Made by a program: the position numbers and the translations under genes
Assembly: GCA_947176715.1 (NCBI GenBank)
Contig: CAMWRR010000034.1
Coordinates: forward strand, 1 to 11,288
DNA length: 11,288 nt
Direction of reading: 5' to 3'
From: an uncultured Rikenellaceae bacterium
GTDB lineage: Bacteria; Bacteroidota; Bacteroidia; Bacteroidales; Rikenellaceae
Part shown: piece by piece, positions 5,649 to 11,288 of the stretch
Layout of the letters: each line of letters begins with the position of its first letter
Position numbering within the stretch: position 1 is the first letter of the stretch
Notes under the pieces: model-generated
Databases searched by the model: none
What the model was told of the DNA's origin: nothing
What the model saw: the letters and a program-made list of their open reading frames with translations, nothing else

Positions 5649-6884
5649 ATGTTGAAAGGCAAGAAAATTCTGGTAGGAGTCACCGGGAGCATCGCCGCCT
5701 ACAAGAGCGCGGTGCTTATCCGCAGGCTCGTAGAGCGCGGCGCAGAGGTCAAGGTGATAGCCACAGAGCTGGCAAAGCAGTTCATAACACCGCTCACGCT
5801 GGCCACCCTATCGAGGAATCCGGTACTCGTAGAGTTCTTCGACCCGGAGAACGGTCAGTGGAACTCCCACGTCAGCCTCGGCATGTGGGCCGATGCCTAC
5901 GTGATAGCTCCGGCCACCGCCAACACCATGGCCAAGATGGCCTCGGGCGTGGCCGACAATCTGCTTCTGACGGCATATCTGTCGGCACGTTGCCCCGTAT
6001 TCGTGGCTCCGGCCATGGACCTCGACATGTACGCCCACCCGGCGACAGGACGCAACATGAAACAGCTCCGCGAGGACGGAGTGCATATAATAGAGCCGGA
6101 GAGCGGCTTTCTGGCCTCGGGTCTGAGCGGCAAGGGGCGCATGGAGGAGCCGGAGGTGATTGCCGAACGCATCTCGGAGTACTTCGCATCGCCCTATGTG
6201 GGTGACTGTCTGTGGGGCAAAAAGGTGCTAGTGACGGCGGGAGGCACCGTAGAGCCTATCGACGCGGTACGATACCTGACCAACAGATCGAGCGGCAAGA
6301 TGGGATACGCCTTGGCCCGCGAGTTCAGACGCCGGGGAGCTACGGTCACCGTCATACGCGGAGCCGTCGACCCGCGTCTTGTCGGCTCCTTGGAGGGGAT
6401 AACCGAGATAGCGGCCCTCAGCGCCGAGGAGATGGGACATGCGGTGATGACAACGGCTGTTGACCACGACATAATAGTGATGGCGGCGGCCGTGGCCGAC
6501 TACACCCCTAAAGAGGTATGCTCCGGCAAGATGAAGAAAGGGGACGACGACATGAGCCTGCCGCTCAAGAAGACGCGCGACATAGCCGCCGACCTCGGCA
6601 AGATAAAGAAACCGACACAGATATTGGTGGGCTTCGCCCTTGAAACCGACAACGAGGAGACCAACGCCATAGGCAAGATGGAGCGTAAGAACCTCGACAT
6701 GATAGTGCTCAACTCATTGCGCGACAAGGGGGCGGGATTCGCCTGCGACACCAACAAGGTAACCATATACAGACGCGACGGCGAGGTCCGCCGCTTCGAT
6801 CTTAAAAGCAAGAGTCTCGTAGCCTCAGACATAGTCGACGAGACGGTGTCGCTATTGGAAGAGGCGGAAAGGAGAGGCCGGTGA
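5649..6884 (+). CDS. coaBC: Bifunctional CoaBC: phosphopantothenoylcysteine decarboxylase / phosphopantothenate-cysteine ligase
   Basis: CoaBC carries out two consecutive cytosolic steps of coenzyme A synthesis: CoaB joins cysteine to 4'-phosphopantothenate with CTP, and the FMN enzyme CoaC decarboxylates the product. The length of 411 residues is usual. CoaC (about 1-180) shows GVTGSIAAYK (10-19), H74 in NSHVSLGMWAD (the active-site His), APATANTMAKMASGVADNLL, PAMDLDM (121-127) and SGKGRMEEPE. CoaB (about 190-405) shows VTAGGTVEPIDAVRYLTNRSSGKMG, with N212 matching the catalytic Asn of E. coli CoaB, and AAAVADYTPKEVCSGKMKK. Two E. coli CoaC residues are replaced: Asn of PxMN by D123, and the Cys of the ACG motif by S157; this may be normal for the phylum. 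GTGA overlap with the next gene indicates an operon. The ATG at 5649 gives the conserved KKILVGVTGSIAAYK near the N terminus. Confidence 0.95.
   Translation: MLKGKKILVGVTGSIAAYKSAVLIRRLVERGAEVKVIATELAKQFITPLTLATLSRNPVLVEFFDPENGQWNSHVSLGMWADAYVIAPATANTMAKMASGVADNLLLTAYLSARCPVFVAPAMDLDMYAHPATGRNMKQLREDGVHIIEPESGFLASGLSGKGRMEEPEVIAERISEYFASPYVGDCLWGKKVLVTAGGTVEPIDAVRYLTNRSSGKMGYALAREFRRRGATVTVIRGAVDPRLVGSLEGITEIAALSAEEMGHAVMTTAVDHDIIVMAAAVADYTPKEVCSGKMKKGDDDMSLPLKKTRDIAADLGKIKKPTQILVGFALETDNEETNAIGKMERKNLDMIVLNSLRDKGAGFACDTNKVTIYRRDGEVRRFDLKSKSLVASDIVDETVSLLEEAERRGR
6868..6884 (+). promoter_or_regulatory. Shine-Dalgarno sequence and coaBC / ABC-F overlap
   Basis: AAAGGAG (6868-6874) lies six bases before the GTG at 6881, and that start overlaps the coaBC stop (GTGA). 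This decides the GTG start and suggests translational coupling. Clear Shine-Dalgarno sequences are otherwise scarce in the window. Confidence 0.7.
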
Positions 6885-8734
6885 TACAGGCGATAGACCT
6901 AAGCAAGAGCTACGGCGAACAGCTGCTCTTCGAGCATCTCACCTTCACCGTGCCGCTACGTTCGCGCATAGCCCTCATAGCGCGCAACGGCACCGGCAAG
7001 AGCACCCTCATGAACATACTCGCAGGGGTAGACACCCCCGACAGCGGCGAGGTGGTGCGTCGTAACGACATAACGGTCGGTTACCTGCCTCAGATGCCGG
7101 ACATAGACCCGTCGCTCAGCGTGATGGAGGCGGCATGTCGCCACGACGCGAGCAAGGCGCACATAGTATGCCGTTACGAGGAGGCGCTCGCATCGGGCGA
7201 CGAGAAGGCGATATCCGAGACATCGCACATGATGGACGACAGCGGCTCGTGGGGCTTCGAGAGCCGCATAAAGGAGATACTCTCGCGCCTGAAACTCGAC
7301 GACACCGCAAAGAGCGTATCGGTCCTCTCCGGCGGCGAGCTGAAGAGGCTGGCCTTAGCCATGCTCTTGGTGCAGGAGCCCGACGTCATGCTGTTGGACG
7401 AACCGACCAACCACCTCGACCTCGACATGGTGGAGTGGCTGGAGGAGTATCTGTGCAAATGCGGCAAGACAATCTTCATGGTCACGCACGACCGCTACTT
7501 CCTCGACCGCGTAGCCACCGATATATACGAGATAGAGGCGGGTGCGCTACACACCTACAAAGGCTCTTACGGCGACTTCGTGGAGCGACGCGCCGAGCGT
7601 CACGCCCAGCAGGAGAGCCAGCGCCGCTCCGCCATGAACATATATCGCCGCGAGGCCGAGTGGATGAGACGTATGCCGCAGGCGCGGGGACACAAGTCGC
7701 GGCACCGACAGGAGGAGTTCTACCGCACCCGCGACAAGGCTTTCGCCGTCGCCACCGAGAGGCAGGTGGAGATGATAGAGGTAAGTTCGCGTCTGGGAAC
7801 CAAGATATTCGAGGCGCACGACCTCTCGCTCCGTTACGGCGACAAGGTGTTGCTCGACGGCTACAACTACACCTTCACCCGGGGTGAGAAGATGGGGATC
7901 ATAGGGCGCAACGGCACCGGCAAGAGCACATTTCTCAAGCTGCTCACGGGTGCGATAGCCCCCGACCGCGGCAGCGTCGATCTGGGCGAGAGTCTGCGGA
8001 TAGGCTACTACCGTCAGGAGGGCATGTCGTTCGACGACGGTGCCCGCGTGATAGACATCGTAACCGACATAGCCGAACATCTCACCCTCGCCGACGGCTC
8101 GACCCTGAGCGCATCGCAGCTTCTGACACGCTTTCTATTCCCTCCCGAGCGGCAATACGACATGGTAGCCAAACTCAGCGGCGGCGAGAGGCGCAGGCTC
8201 TATCTGCTCACCATATTGATGGGTGGTCCCAACTTCCTGATACTCGACGAGCCCACCAACGACCTCGACATACTCACGCTCGGCATACTCGAGGAGTATC
8301 TCGAATCGTTCGCCGGGTGTCTTATAGTAGTGTCGCACGACCGCTTCTTCATGGACAAGACGGTAGACCATCTGCTCGTATTCGAGGGCAACGGCAAACT
8401 GCGTCTCTTCGAGGGCTGCTACACCGACTACCGCAACAAGAGTCTCGAAGAGGAGGAGAGGCGACAGAACGACAACAACAGAAAGCCGGCGCCAAAACCG
8501 CAGAACACAGAAAAAGCGGCACGTCCGCGCAGACTGACCTACGCGGAGAAGCGCGAACTCGAAGAGCTCGACTCAGAGATACCCGCCCTCACCGAACGCA
8601 AGAGAGAGATAGAAGAGAAGTTAAGCTCTCCTGCTCCGGACGACGATGTGGCTGCACTGAGCGTAGAGTATCAAACAGTTTCGCAATCGCTCGACGAGAA
8701 AGAGATGCGTTGGCTGGAGCTGTCGGAGATATGA
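6881..8734 (+). CDS. ABC-F ATPase, Uup-like
   Basis: This 617-residue soluble protein has two ABC ATPase domains and no membrane part, the ABC-F plan; family members act on the ribosome during translation, and Uup also affects DNA. Domain 1 has Walker A (I33-ARNGTGKST-T42, with Ala for the first Gly), LSGGELKRLALA (149-160), Walker B MLLDEPTNHLD (170-180) and H203 in VTHDRYF. Domain 2 has GRNGTGKST (342-350), LSGGERRRL (432-440), LILDEPTNDLD (453-463) and H487 in SHDRFF. The linker (about 230-300) is rich in Arg and Glu, as expected for the P-site-facing arm. Residues about 550-617 form a charged coiled coil, the C-terminal domain typical of Uup. Vga- or Msr-like antibiotic resistance proteins usually lack it, so I do not call resistance. 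GTG start is fixed by its Shine-Dalgarno. The first 11 isoleucines are all ATA. Confidence 0.92.
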   Translation: MIQAIDLSKSYGEQLLFEHLTFTVPLRSRIALIARNGTGKSTLMNILAGVDTPDSGEVVRRNDITVGYLPQMPDIDPSLSVMEAACRHDASKAHIVCRYEEALASGDEKAISETSHMMDDSGSWGFESRIKEILSRLKLDDTAKSVSVLSGGELKRLALAMLLVQEPDVMLLDEPTNHLDLDMVEWLEEYLCKCGKTIFMVTHDRYFLDRVATDIYEIEAGALHTYKGSYGDFVERRAERHAQQESQRRSAMNIYRREAEWMRRMPQARGHKSRHRQEEFYRTRDKAFAVATERQVEMIEVSSRLGTKIFEAHDLSLRYGDKVLLDGYNYTFTRGEKMGIIGRNGTGKSTFLKLLTGAIAPDRGSVDLGESLRIGYYRQEGMSFDDGARVIDIVTDIAEHLTLADGSTLSASQLLTRFLFPPERQYDMVAKLSGGERRRLYLLTILMGGPNFLILDEPTNDLDILTLGILEEYLESFAGCLIVVSHDRFFMDKTVDHLLVFEGNGKLRLFEGCYTDYRNKSLEEEERRQNDNNRKPAPKPQNTEKAARPRRLTYAEKRELEELDSEIPALTERKREIEEKLSSPAPDDDVAALSVEYQTVSQSLDEKEMRWLELSEI

Positions 8735-8787
8735 CGGCTGTTCTGTCTTTTATTGGTTATTGTCACTGTCCGGGGAAAATTCAGAGG

Positions 8788-8807
8788 ACCGCATAATTGT
8801 GTGTAAT
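8788..8807 (+). repeat. ACCGCATAAT repeat, copy 2
   Basis: ACCGCATAATTGTGTGTAATT here matches ACCGCATAATGGTGTAATT at 541-559, with two extra bases. Both copies lie downstream of rightward genes and upstream of a CCGCACCTCGC element, so they may be parts of one larger decayed repeat unit. Confidence 0.45.
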
Positions 8808-8834
8808 TAGCGTGAGTCTGACGCAATAATTACA
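8802..8834. other. Stem-loop downstream of the ABC-F gene
   Basis: TGTAATTA (8802-8809) pairs with TAATTACA (8827-8834) and GCGT (8810-8813) with ACGC (8821-8824), separated by an AA bulge and a seven-base loop. It could be a transcription end, but no T run follows, and the stem overlaps a repeat, so its role is open. Confidence 0.5.
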
Positions 8835-8936
8835 GATATATCAATTATTTAGCTATTCTAAGAAACAGTGACCCGTGCTAAGCGAGAGCCGTAAGACACT
8901 TTCCACTTGAACGGCCATGAGTAAAGCGGAGGTCGT

Positions 8937-8959
8937 GCGGGCCGCACCTCGCAGTGGGC
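8937..8959 (+). repeat. Dispersed GC-rich repeat, copy 2
   Basis: It shares the core CCGCACCTCGC (8942-8952) with copy 1 at 620-630. GCGGGCC at its start can also pair with GGCCCGC at about 8974-8980, inside the neighbouring repeat. Confidence 0.5.
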
Positions 8960-8969
8960 TGCCCCCACA

Positions 8970-9005
8970 CGGAGGCCCGCAATAGAGAGGTAGCTAAGCT
9001 ATAAG
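8970..9005 (+). repeat. Direct repeat flanking the CDF gene, left copy
   Basis: CGGAGGCCCGCAATAGAGAG (8970-8989) is identical to 11234-11253, and both are followed within a few bases by AAGCTATAAG. In both places GCGGGCC lies upstream and can pair with GGCCCGC in the repeat. The two copies are in the same orientation, about 2.26 kb apart, with the CDF gene between. Confidence 0.72.
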
Positions 9006-9034
9006 ATTTGTTAAGGGAATTAGACCGCCTTCCT

Positions 9035-9063
9035 TCTGCCCGCCGCGAGACGCGGTCCCCCGC
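9035..9063 (-). repeat. Dispersed GC-rich repeat, inverted copy
   Basis: Its reverse strand reads GCGGGGGACCGC then TCTCGCGGCGGGCAGA, close to copy 1 at 613-640 (identical or nearly so at most positions). It faces copy 2, giving arms of an imperfect long hairpin across about 8937-9063. CCGCG-TCT-CGCGG also forms a local five-base-pair hairpin. Confidence 0.5.
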
Positions 9064-9424
9064 AAACACCTCTTTCAGTGACATATCGGAATGGTAAAGA
9101 CAATGCTTTCGCGTCAGAAGGTAGCTTTTACAATAGTTATGCGGGCATTTTGAATCTTTACCGTACAGCTCGCTTATAGCTTTGTTGTCACAATTTGCAA
9201 GCCTCAGTGGTAGCTTTATGCCACCTGCGGTCCTTGTGAATCTCTCCGGCACTATCGGTCTCCATCCTGTACGAATTTCCATAAAGGGGCTTGCCTACGC
9301 CCTCGCTGAAGTTCGGGCGACTTATGATTCGTCCGATATACGCATAACCCTTGCGCTTCCTGACAGGTTGTCTGCCAATGCAGGCAGGCGTTGTTTTCAA
9401 CAAGTTACGCTACCGCTTGCACGA

Positions 9425-10312
9425 TTACTCACGCGACGGCTCCATGTGCAGGGTTATATATGTATTGTCGCCATACCGTTCATAAAGACGTCGTTCGGTA
9501 CGTGTAGCGATATCGTGGGCCTCTACGAACGAGATGTTTCTGCCGAGCACTATATGCAGATCGATGGCATAGCTGTCACCCACTTTGCGTGTACGTAATT
9601 TGTGAACATTGATTATAGCCGGATCGGACATTATCACCGACACAATCTCCTCCTCTACCTGTTGCGGCAATGATGTCTCGAGCAACTCGCGTATTACGGG
9701 CAGTGCTATATCCACGGCCACCTTTACTATAAACAGGCTCACCACCACCCCTACGAGCGGATCGAGCACACGCCACGACTCGCCTAAGAATATGGCCCCA
9801 CCTATACCTAAAGCCGTAGCCACAGAGGAGAAGGCATCCGAACGATGATGCCACGCATTAGCAATGACCACGCTACTCGATATACGTCGTCCGACCGCCA
9901 CGGTATAACGATACAGCACCTCTTTCACCAATATGGAAATCACCGCAGCCCACAAAGCTATCATGTGCGGCCCCTCCAGCTCCCCGCCTTTAAGTACCAG
10001 GCAAATACGCTCTACCCCATCGATAAGCAACCCTATGCCCACCGCCGCCAAAGCCATAGCCACCAACAGCGATGCGAACGTCTCGAACTTGCCGTGCCCA
10101 TAGGGATGACGCTTGTCGTACTTACGTCCCGACAACGACACGAAAACAAGAACTATTATGTCCGTAACCGAATCGGACAACGAATGGACAGCATCGGCAA
10201 CCATAGCCGAACTGTTACCGATAACTCCCGCTACGAACTTACCGGACGTCAAAAGTATATTTACCGCCAAACCTATAAAGGTAACCTTACGGGCCTCGCC
10301 GATTTTATCCAT
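9425..10312 (-). CDS. Cation diffusion facilitator (CDF) metal transporter, probable zinc type
   Basis: CDF proteins are dimeric inner-membrane antiporters that export divalent metals in exchange for protons. From the ATG at 10312 the protein has 295 residues and starts MDKIGEARKVTFIG, as homologues do; a longer start at 10357 would put 15 unrelated residues in front and lie upstream of the likely -7 box. Six membrane helices are visible, about residues 10-30, 35-60, 80-104, 115-135, 158-178 and 182-205. The metal site has HxxxD in helix 2 (H43, D47) and again in helix 5 (H155, D159). This His-Asp/His-Asp set is the form linked with zinc selectivity in known CDF members; E. coli FieF has Asp-Asp/His-Asp. 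The cytosolic C-terminal domain (about 210-295) is complete, with H237, H253 and H266. No clear terminator follows. Metal is inferred. Confidence 0.92.
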   Translation of the reverse strand: MDKIGEARKVTFIGLAVNILLTSGKFVAGVIGNSSAMVADAVHSLSDSVTDIIVLVFVSLSGRKYDKRHPYGHGKFETFASLLVAMALAAVGIGLLIDGVERICLVLKGGELEGPHMIALWAAVISILVKEVLYRYTVAVGRRISSSVVIANAWHHRSDAFSSVATALGIGGAIFLGESWRVLDPLVGVVVSLFIVKVAVDIALPVIRELLETSLPQQVEEEIVSVIMSDPAIINVHKLRTRKVGDSYAIDLHIVLGRNISFVEAHDIATRTERRLYERYGDNTYITLHMEPSRE

Positions 10313-10332
10313 CTTATTACAGTTATGCGCCA

Positions 10333-10340
10333 CAAATATA
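10333..10340 (-). promoter_or_regulatory. Candidate -7 box for the CDF gene
   Basis: Leftward this is TATATTTG, a full TAnnTTTG match, about 20 bases upstream of the ATG at 10312. No good -33 box is spaced correctly. It supports the shorter start. Confidence 0.42.
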
Positions 10341-10638
10341 TATCTTTCTTCTCGCATCTCGAGTTACCTTTGCAATTATTGATGTCCGGTAAAATTTTCT
10401 GCCCTCATTGGCAATCGCAACATATTGTGACGGCAAACTAAGATACACCGTAAAGAGGGCTTATGTCATTGTGCATTACTTGCTTGACCACGAGCAACGC
10501 AAAAGAGATTGTGCATTTTCAGATTGATTCGGTTGTCGCTCGTGAATGGGATGTTTCCCCGTTTGATGGTCTTAAAGCATAACGAAAGGATGTTAAACAT
10601 AAATTACGTTTTATCAACGAGATGCATTAAACTATCTC

Positions 10639-10690
10639 ATCATTTATTATTTTGTTCGTGTTTCATTGAGGAGGTCAAACACTTTTTACA
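10639..10690 (+). repeat. AT-rich repeat A, copy 1
   Basis: TCATTTATTAT near its start and AGGTCAAACACTTT (10672-10685) near its end recur at 10802-10850 in the same order; the middle is diverged and differs by a few bases in length. Confidence 0.6.
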
Positions 10691-10713
10691 TGATTCGGCT
10701 CCCGATTTTCGGA

Positions 10714-10736
10714 CCGTGAGATTTTCCGTTCGACAC
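10714..10736 (+). repeat. AT-rich repeat B, copy 1
   Basis: CCGTGAGATTTTC (10714-10726) followed by a TTCGACA-type end recurs at 11040-11062 with a TTGACA-type end. Confidence 0.55.
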
Positions 10737-10801
10737 CTATAACGCATAGCCAATAATTTTGCTTTCACATGCTTATAAAGCGAGAGCGTTAGAGTGTTTC
10801 A

Positions 10802-10850
10802 ATCATTTATTATGTCCGTATGTTAGTGAAAAGGTCAAACACTTTCCGCT
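10802..10850 (+). repeat. AT-rich repeat A, copy 2
   Basis: It carries TCATTTATTAT and AGGTCAAACACTTT (10832-10845), identical to copy 1, about 160 bases away. A poorer third form, AGTGACATAAAACACTTTCTAC, lies near 11075-11096, and GACACTTTCCAC near 8895-8906 may be a fourth. Confidence 0.6.
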
Positions 10851-11039
10851 ATTCTACCCTAAGCGGAGCGAGATGGCTCTCTTATTTTCCGCTACGAACA
10901 GCGCAGTCAGTGTAATTTATACGTTTGATTCGGTTTTAGGTGGCAGATAAAGAGCTGTGGATCTTAGAGTCTTTATACGTTCATGCTTTAACAAGGAGGA
11001 TAACCGTTTCTACGATTGATTAGGATATATTTACTCGGG

Positions 11040-11062
11040 CCGTGAGATTTTCTCGCTTGACA
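11040..11062 (+). repeat. AT-rich repeat B, copy 2
   Basis: CCGTGAGATTTTC (11040-11052) is identical to 10714-10726 and is followed by a similar TTGACAAC end. Confidence 0.55.
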
Positions 11063-11233
11063 ACTCCGAAGTGTAGTGACATAAAACACTTTCTACTTTA
11101 CTCCGTTCGTGTATCAGCGATGATGCCAACCACCTTACTCTTATTTCGGTCTGAGGCACGAGGACCGTAGGCCTTTCCTCTTGGCGGACCCGAAGTGTAA
11201 CGTAGGGGCCGAGCGGGCCGGAGCCTCTCCCAT

Positions 11234-11268
11234 CGGAGGCCCGCAATAGAGAGTAACGAAGCTATAAG
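11234..11268 (+). repeat. Direct repeat flanking the CDF gene, right copy
   Basis: The first 20 bases are identical to 8970-8989, and AAGCTATAAG at the end is also shared. Upstream, GCGGGCC (about 11215-11221) can pair with GGCCCGC within it, and GCCTC with GAGGC forms an alternative hairpin, so both copies are stem-loop-like. Confidence 0.72.
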
Positions 11269-11288
11269 CGTTATTCGCTGAGAGTACC

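Larger units (their letters stand above)
8735..9424. other. Gene-free gap of about 690 bases with repeats and large imperfect hairpin
   Basis: No convincing gene lies between the ABC-F gene and the cation transporter gene. Minus-strand frames exist at 8878-9282 and 9188-9403, but they overlap each other, lack good starts and do not share the codon habit of the real genes. The stretch holds a stem-loop at 8802-8834, copies of the CCGCACCTCGC element facing each other (8937-8959 and 9035-9063), and one copy of the 20-base-core repeat (8970-9005). It could be a decayed mobile element or a structured RNA; nothing here decides between them. Confidence 0.55.
10341..11288. other. Gene-free terminal region rich in degenerate AT-biased repeats
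   Basis: About 950 bases contain only short frames with no recognisable product. The composition is clearly poorer in G and C than the genes, at least up to about 11050. Two kinds of internal repeat are visible (10639-10690 with 10802-10850, and 10714-10736 with 11040-11062), as well as the right copy of the repeat seen at 8970 and an ATGGCTCTCTT (10873-10883) also found at 568-578. I see no tRNA or rRNA. It may be the remains of mobile elements. Confidence 0.55.

Noticed and set aside
6881..8734. Reading the ABC-F protein as an antibiotic resistance factor
   Set aside because: The long C-terminal coiled coil and the operon with coaBC fit a housekeeping Uup-type protein; nothing in the sequence indicates drug protection.
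10313..10357. Upstream ATG for the CDF transporter
   Set aside because: It would add 15 residues that do not resemble the family N terminus and would place the TATATTTG box inside the coding region.
10714..10755. GTTCGAC followed by CATAGCCA, resembling a tRNA 3' end
   Set aside because: The five-base T stem does not pair and no acceptor or anticodon arm can be drawn upstream.
10639..10850. Repeats considered as a CRISPR array
   Set aside because: Only two good copies exist, about 160 bases apart, diverged in the middle, with no regular spacers and no cas genes.
10509..10950. Short plus-strand frames of 63-77 residues in the terminal region
   Set aside because: They contain the AT-rich repeats, have no motif or ribosome binding site, and their codon use does not match the genes.

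Overview
The window reads as a chromosomal segment of a GC-rich member of the Bacteroidota, most likely Bacteroidales and possibly Rikenellaceae. Four things point that way. The omega subunit is the Bacteroidota-type RpoZ, the order bamD-rpoZ-coaBC is typical of that phylum, most genes lack Shine-Dalgarno sequences, and several genes are preceded by the Bacteroidota -7 box TAnnTTTG. The family-level placement is only an inference.

Layout. 1-424 (+) is the 3' end of a YeiH-type membrane transporter gene. A gene-free stretch follows, and then a leftward block: a DEDDh 3'-5' exonuclease (756-1250), ribosomal proteins L20 and L35 (1375-1719, 1847-2041), and an alpha-oxoamine synthase of the serine palmitoyltransferase / cysteate acyltransferase type (2342-3601). 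From a divergent promoter region a rightward block starts: bamD (3830-5044), rpoZ (5096-5434), a strong terminator, coaBC (5649-6884), and a translationally coupled ABC-F ATPase of the Uup type (6881-8734). After about 690 gene-free bases comes a leftward cation diffusion facilitator (9425-10312). The last ~975 bases hold no gene I can support.

Roles. The genes are mostly housekeeping: ribosome (L20, L35), transcription (omega), outer-membrane assembly (BamD), coenzyme A synthesis (CoaBC), a ribosome-associated or DNA-associated ABC-F protein, membrane lipid synthesis (oxoamine synthase) and metal export (CDF). I see no prophage, CRISPR array, transposase, rRNA or tRNA.

The least ordinary material lies between the genes. 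The gaps at 425-755, 8735-9424 and 10313-11288 share short degenerate repeats. They include a 20-base identical core lying as direct repeats on either side of the CDF gene, a GC-rich CCGCACCTCGC element present in several orientations, and AT-rich repeats in the terminal gap. Within the genes, the points worth a second look are the CoaC active-site replacements (Asn to Asp, Cys to Ser), a ~130-residue charged tail on BamD, the undecided substrate of the oxoamine synthase, and a very strong preference for AUA isoleucine codons in some genes despite high GC. I did not find a convincing new multi-gene system.
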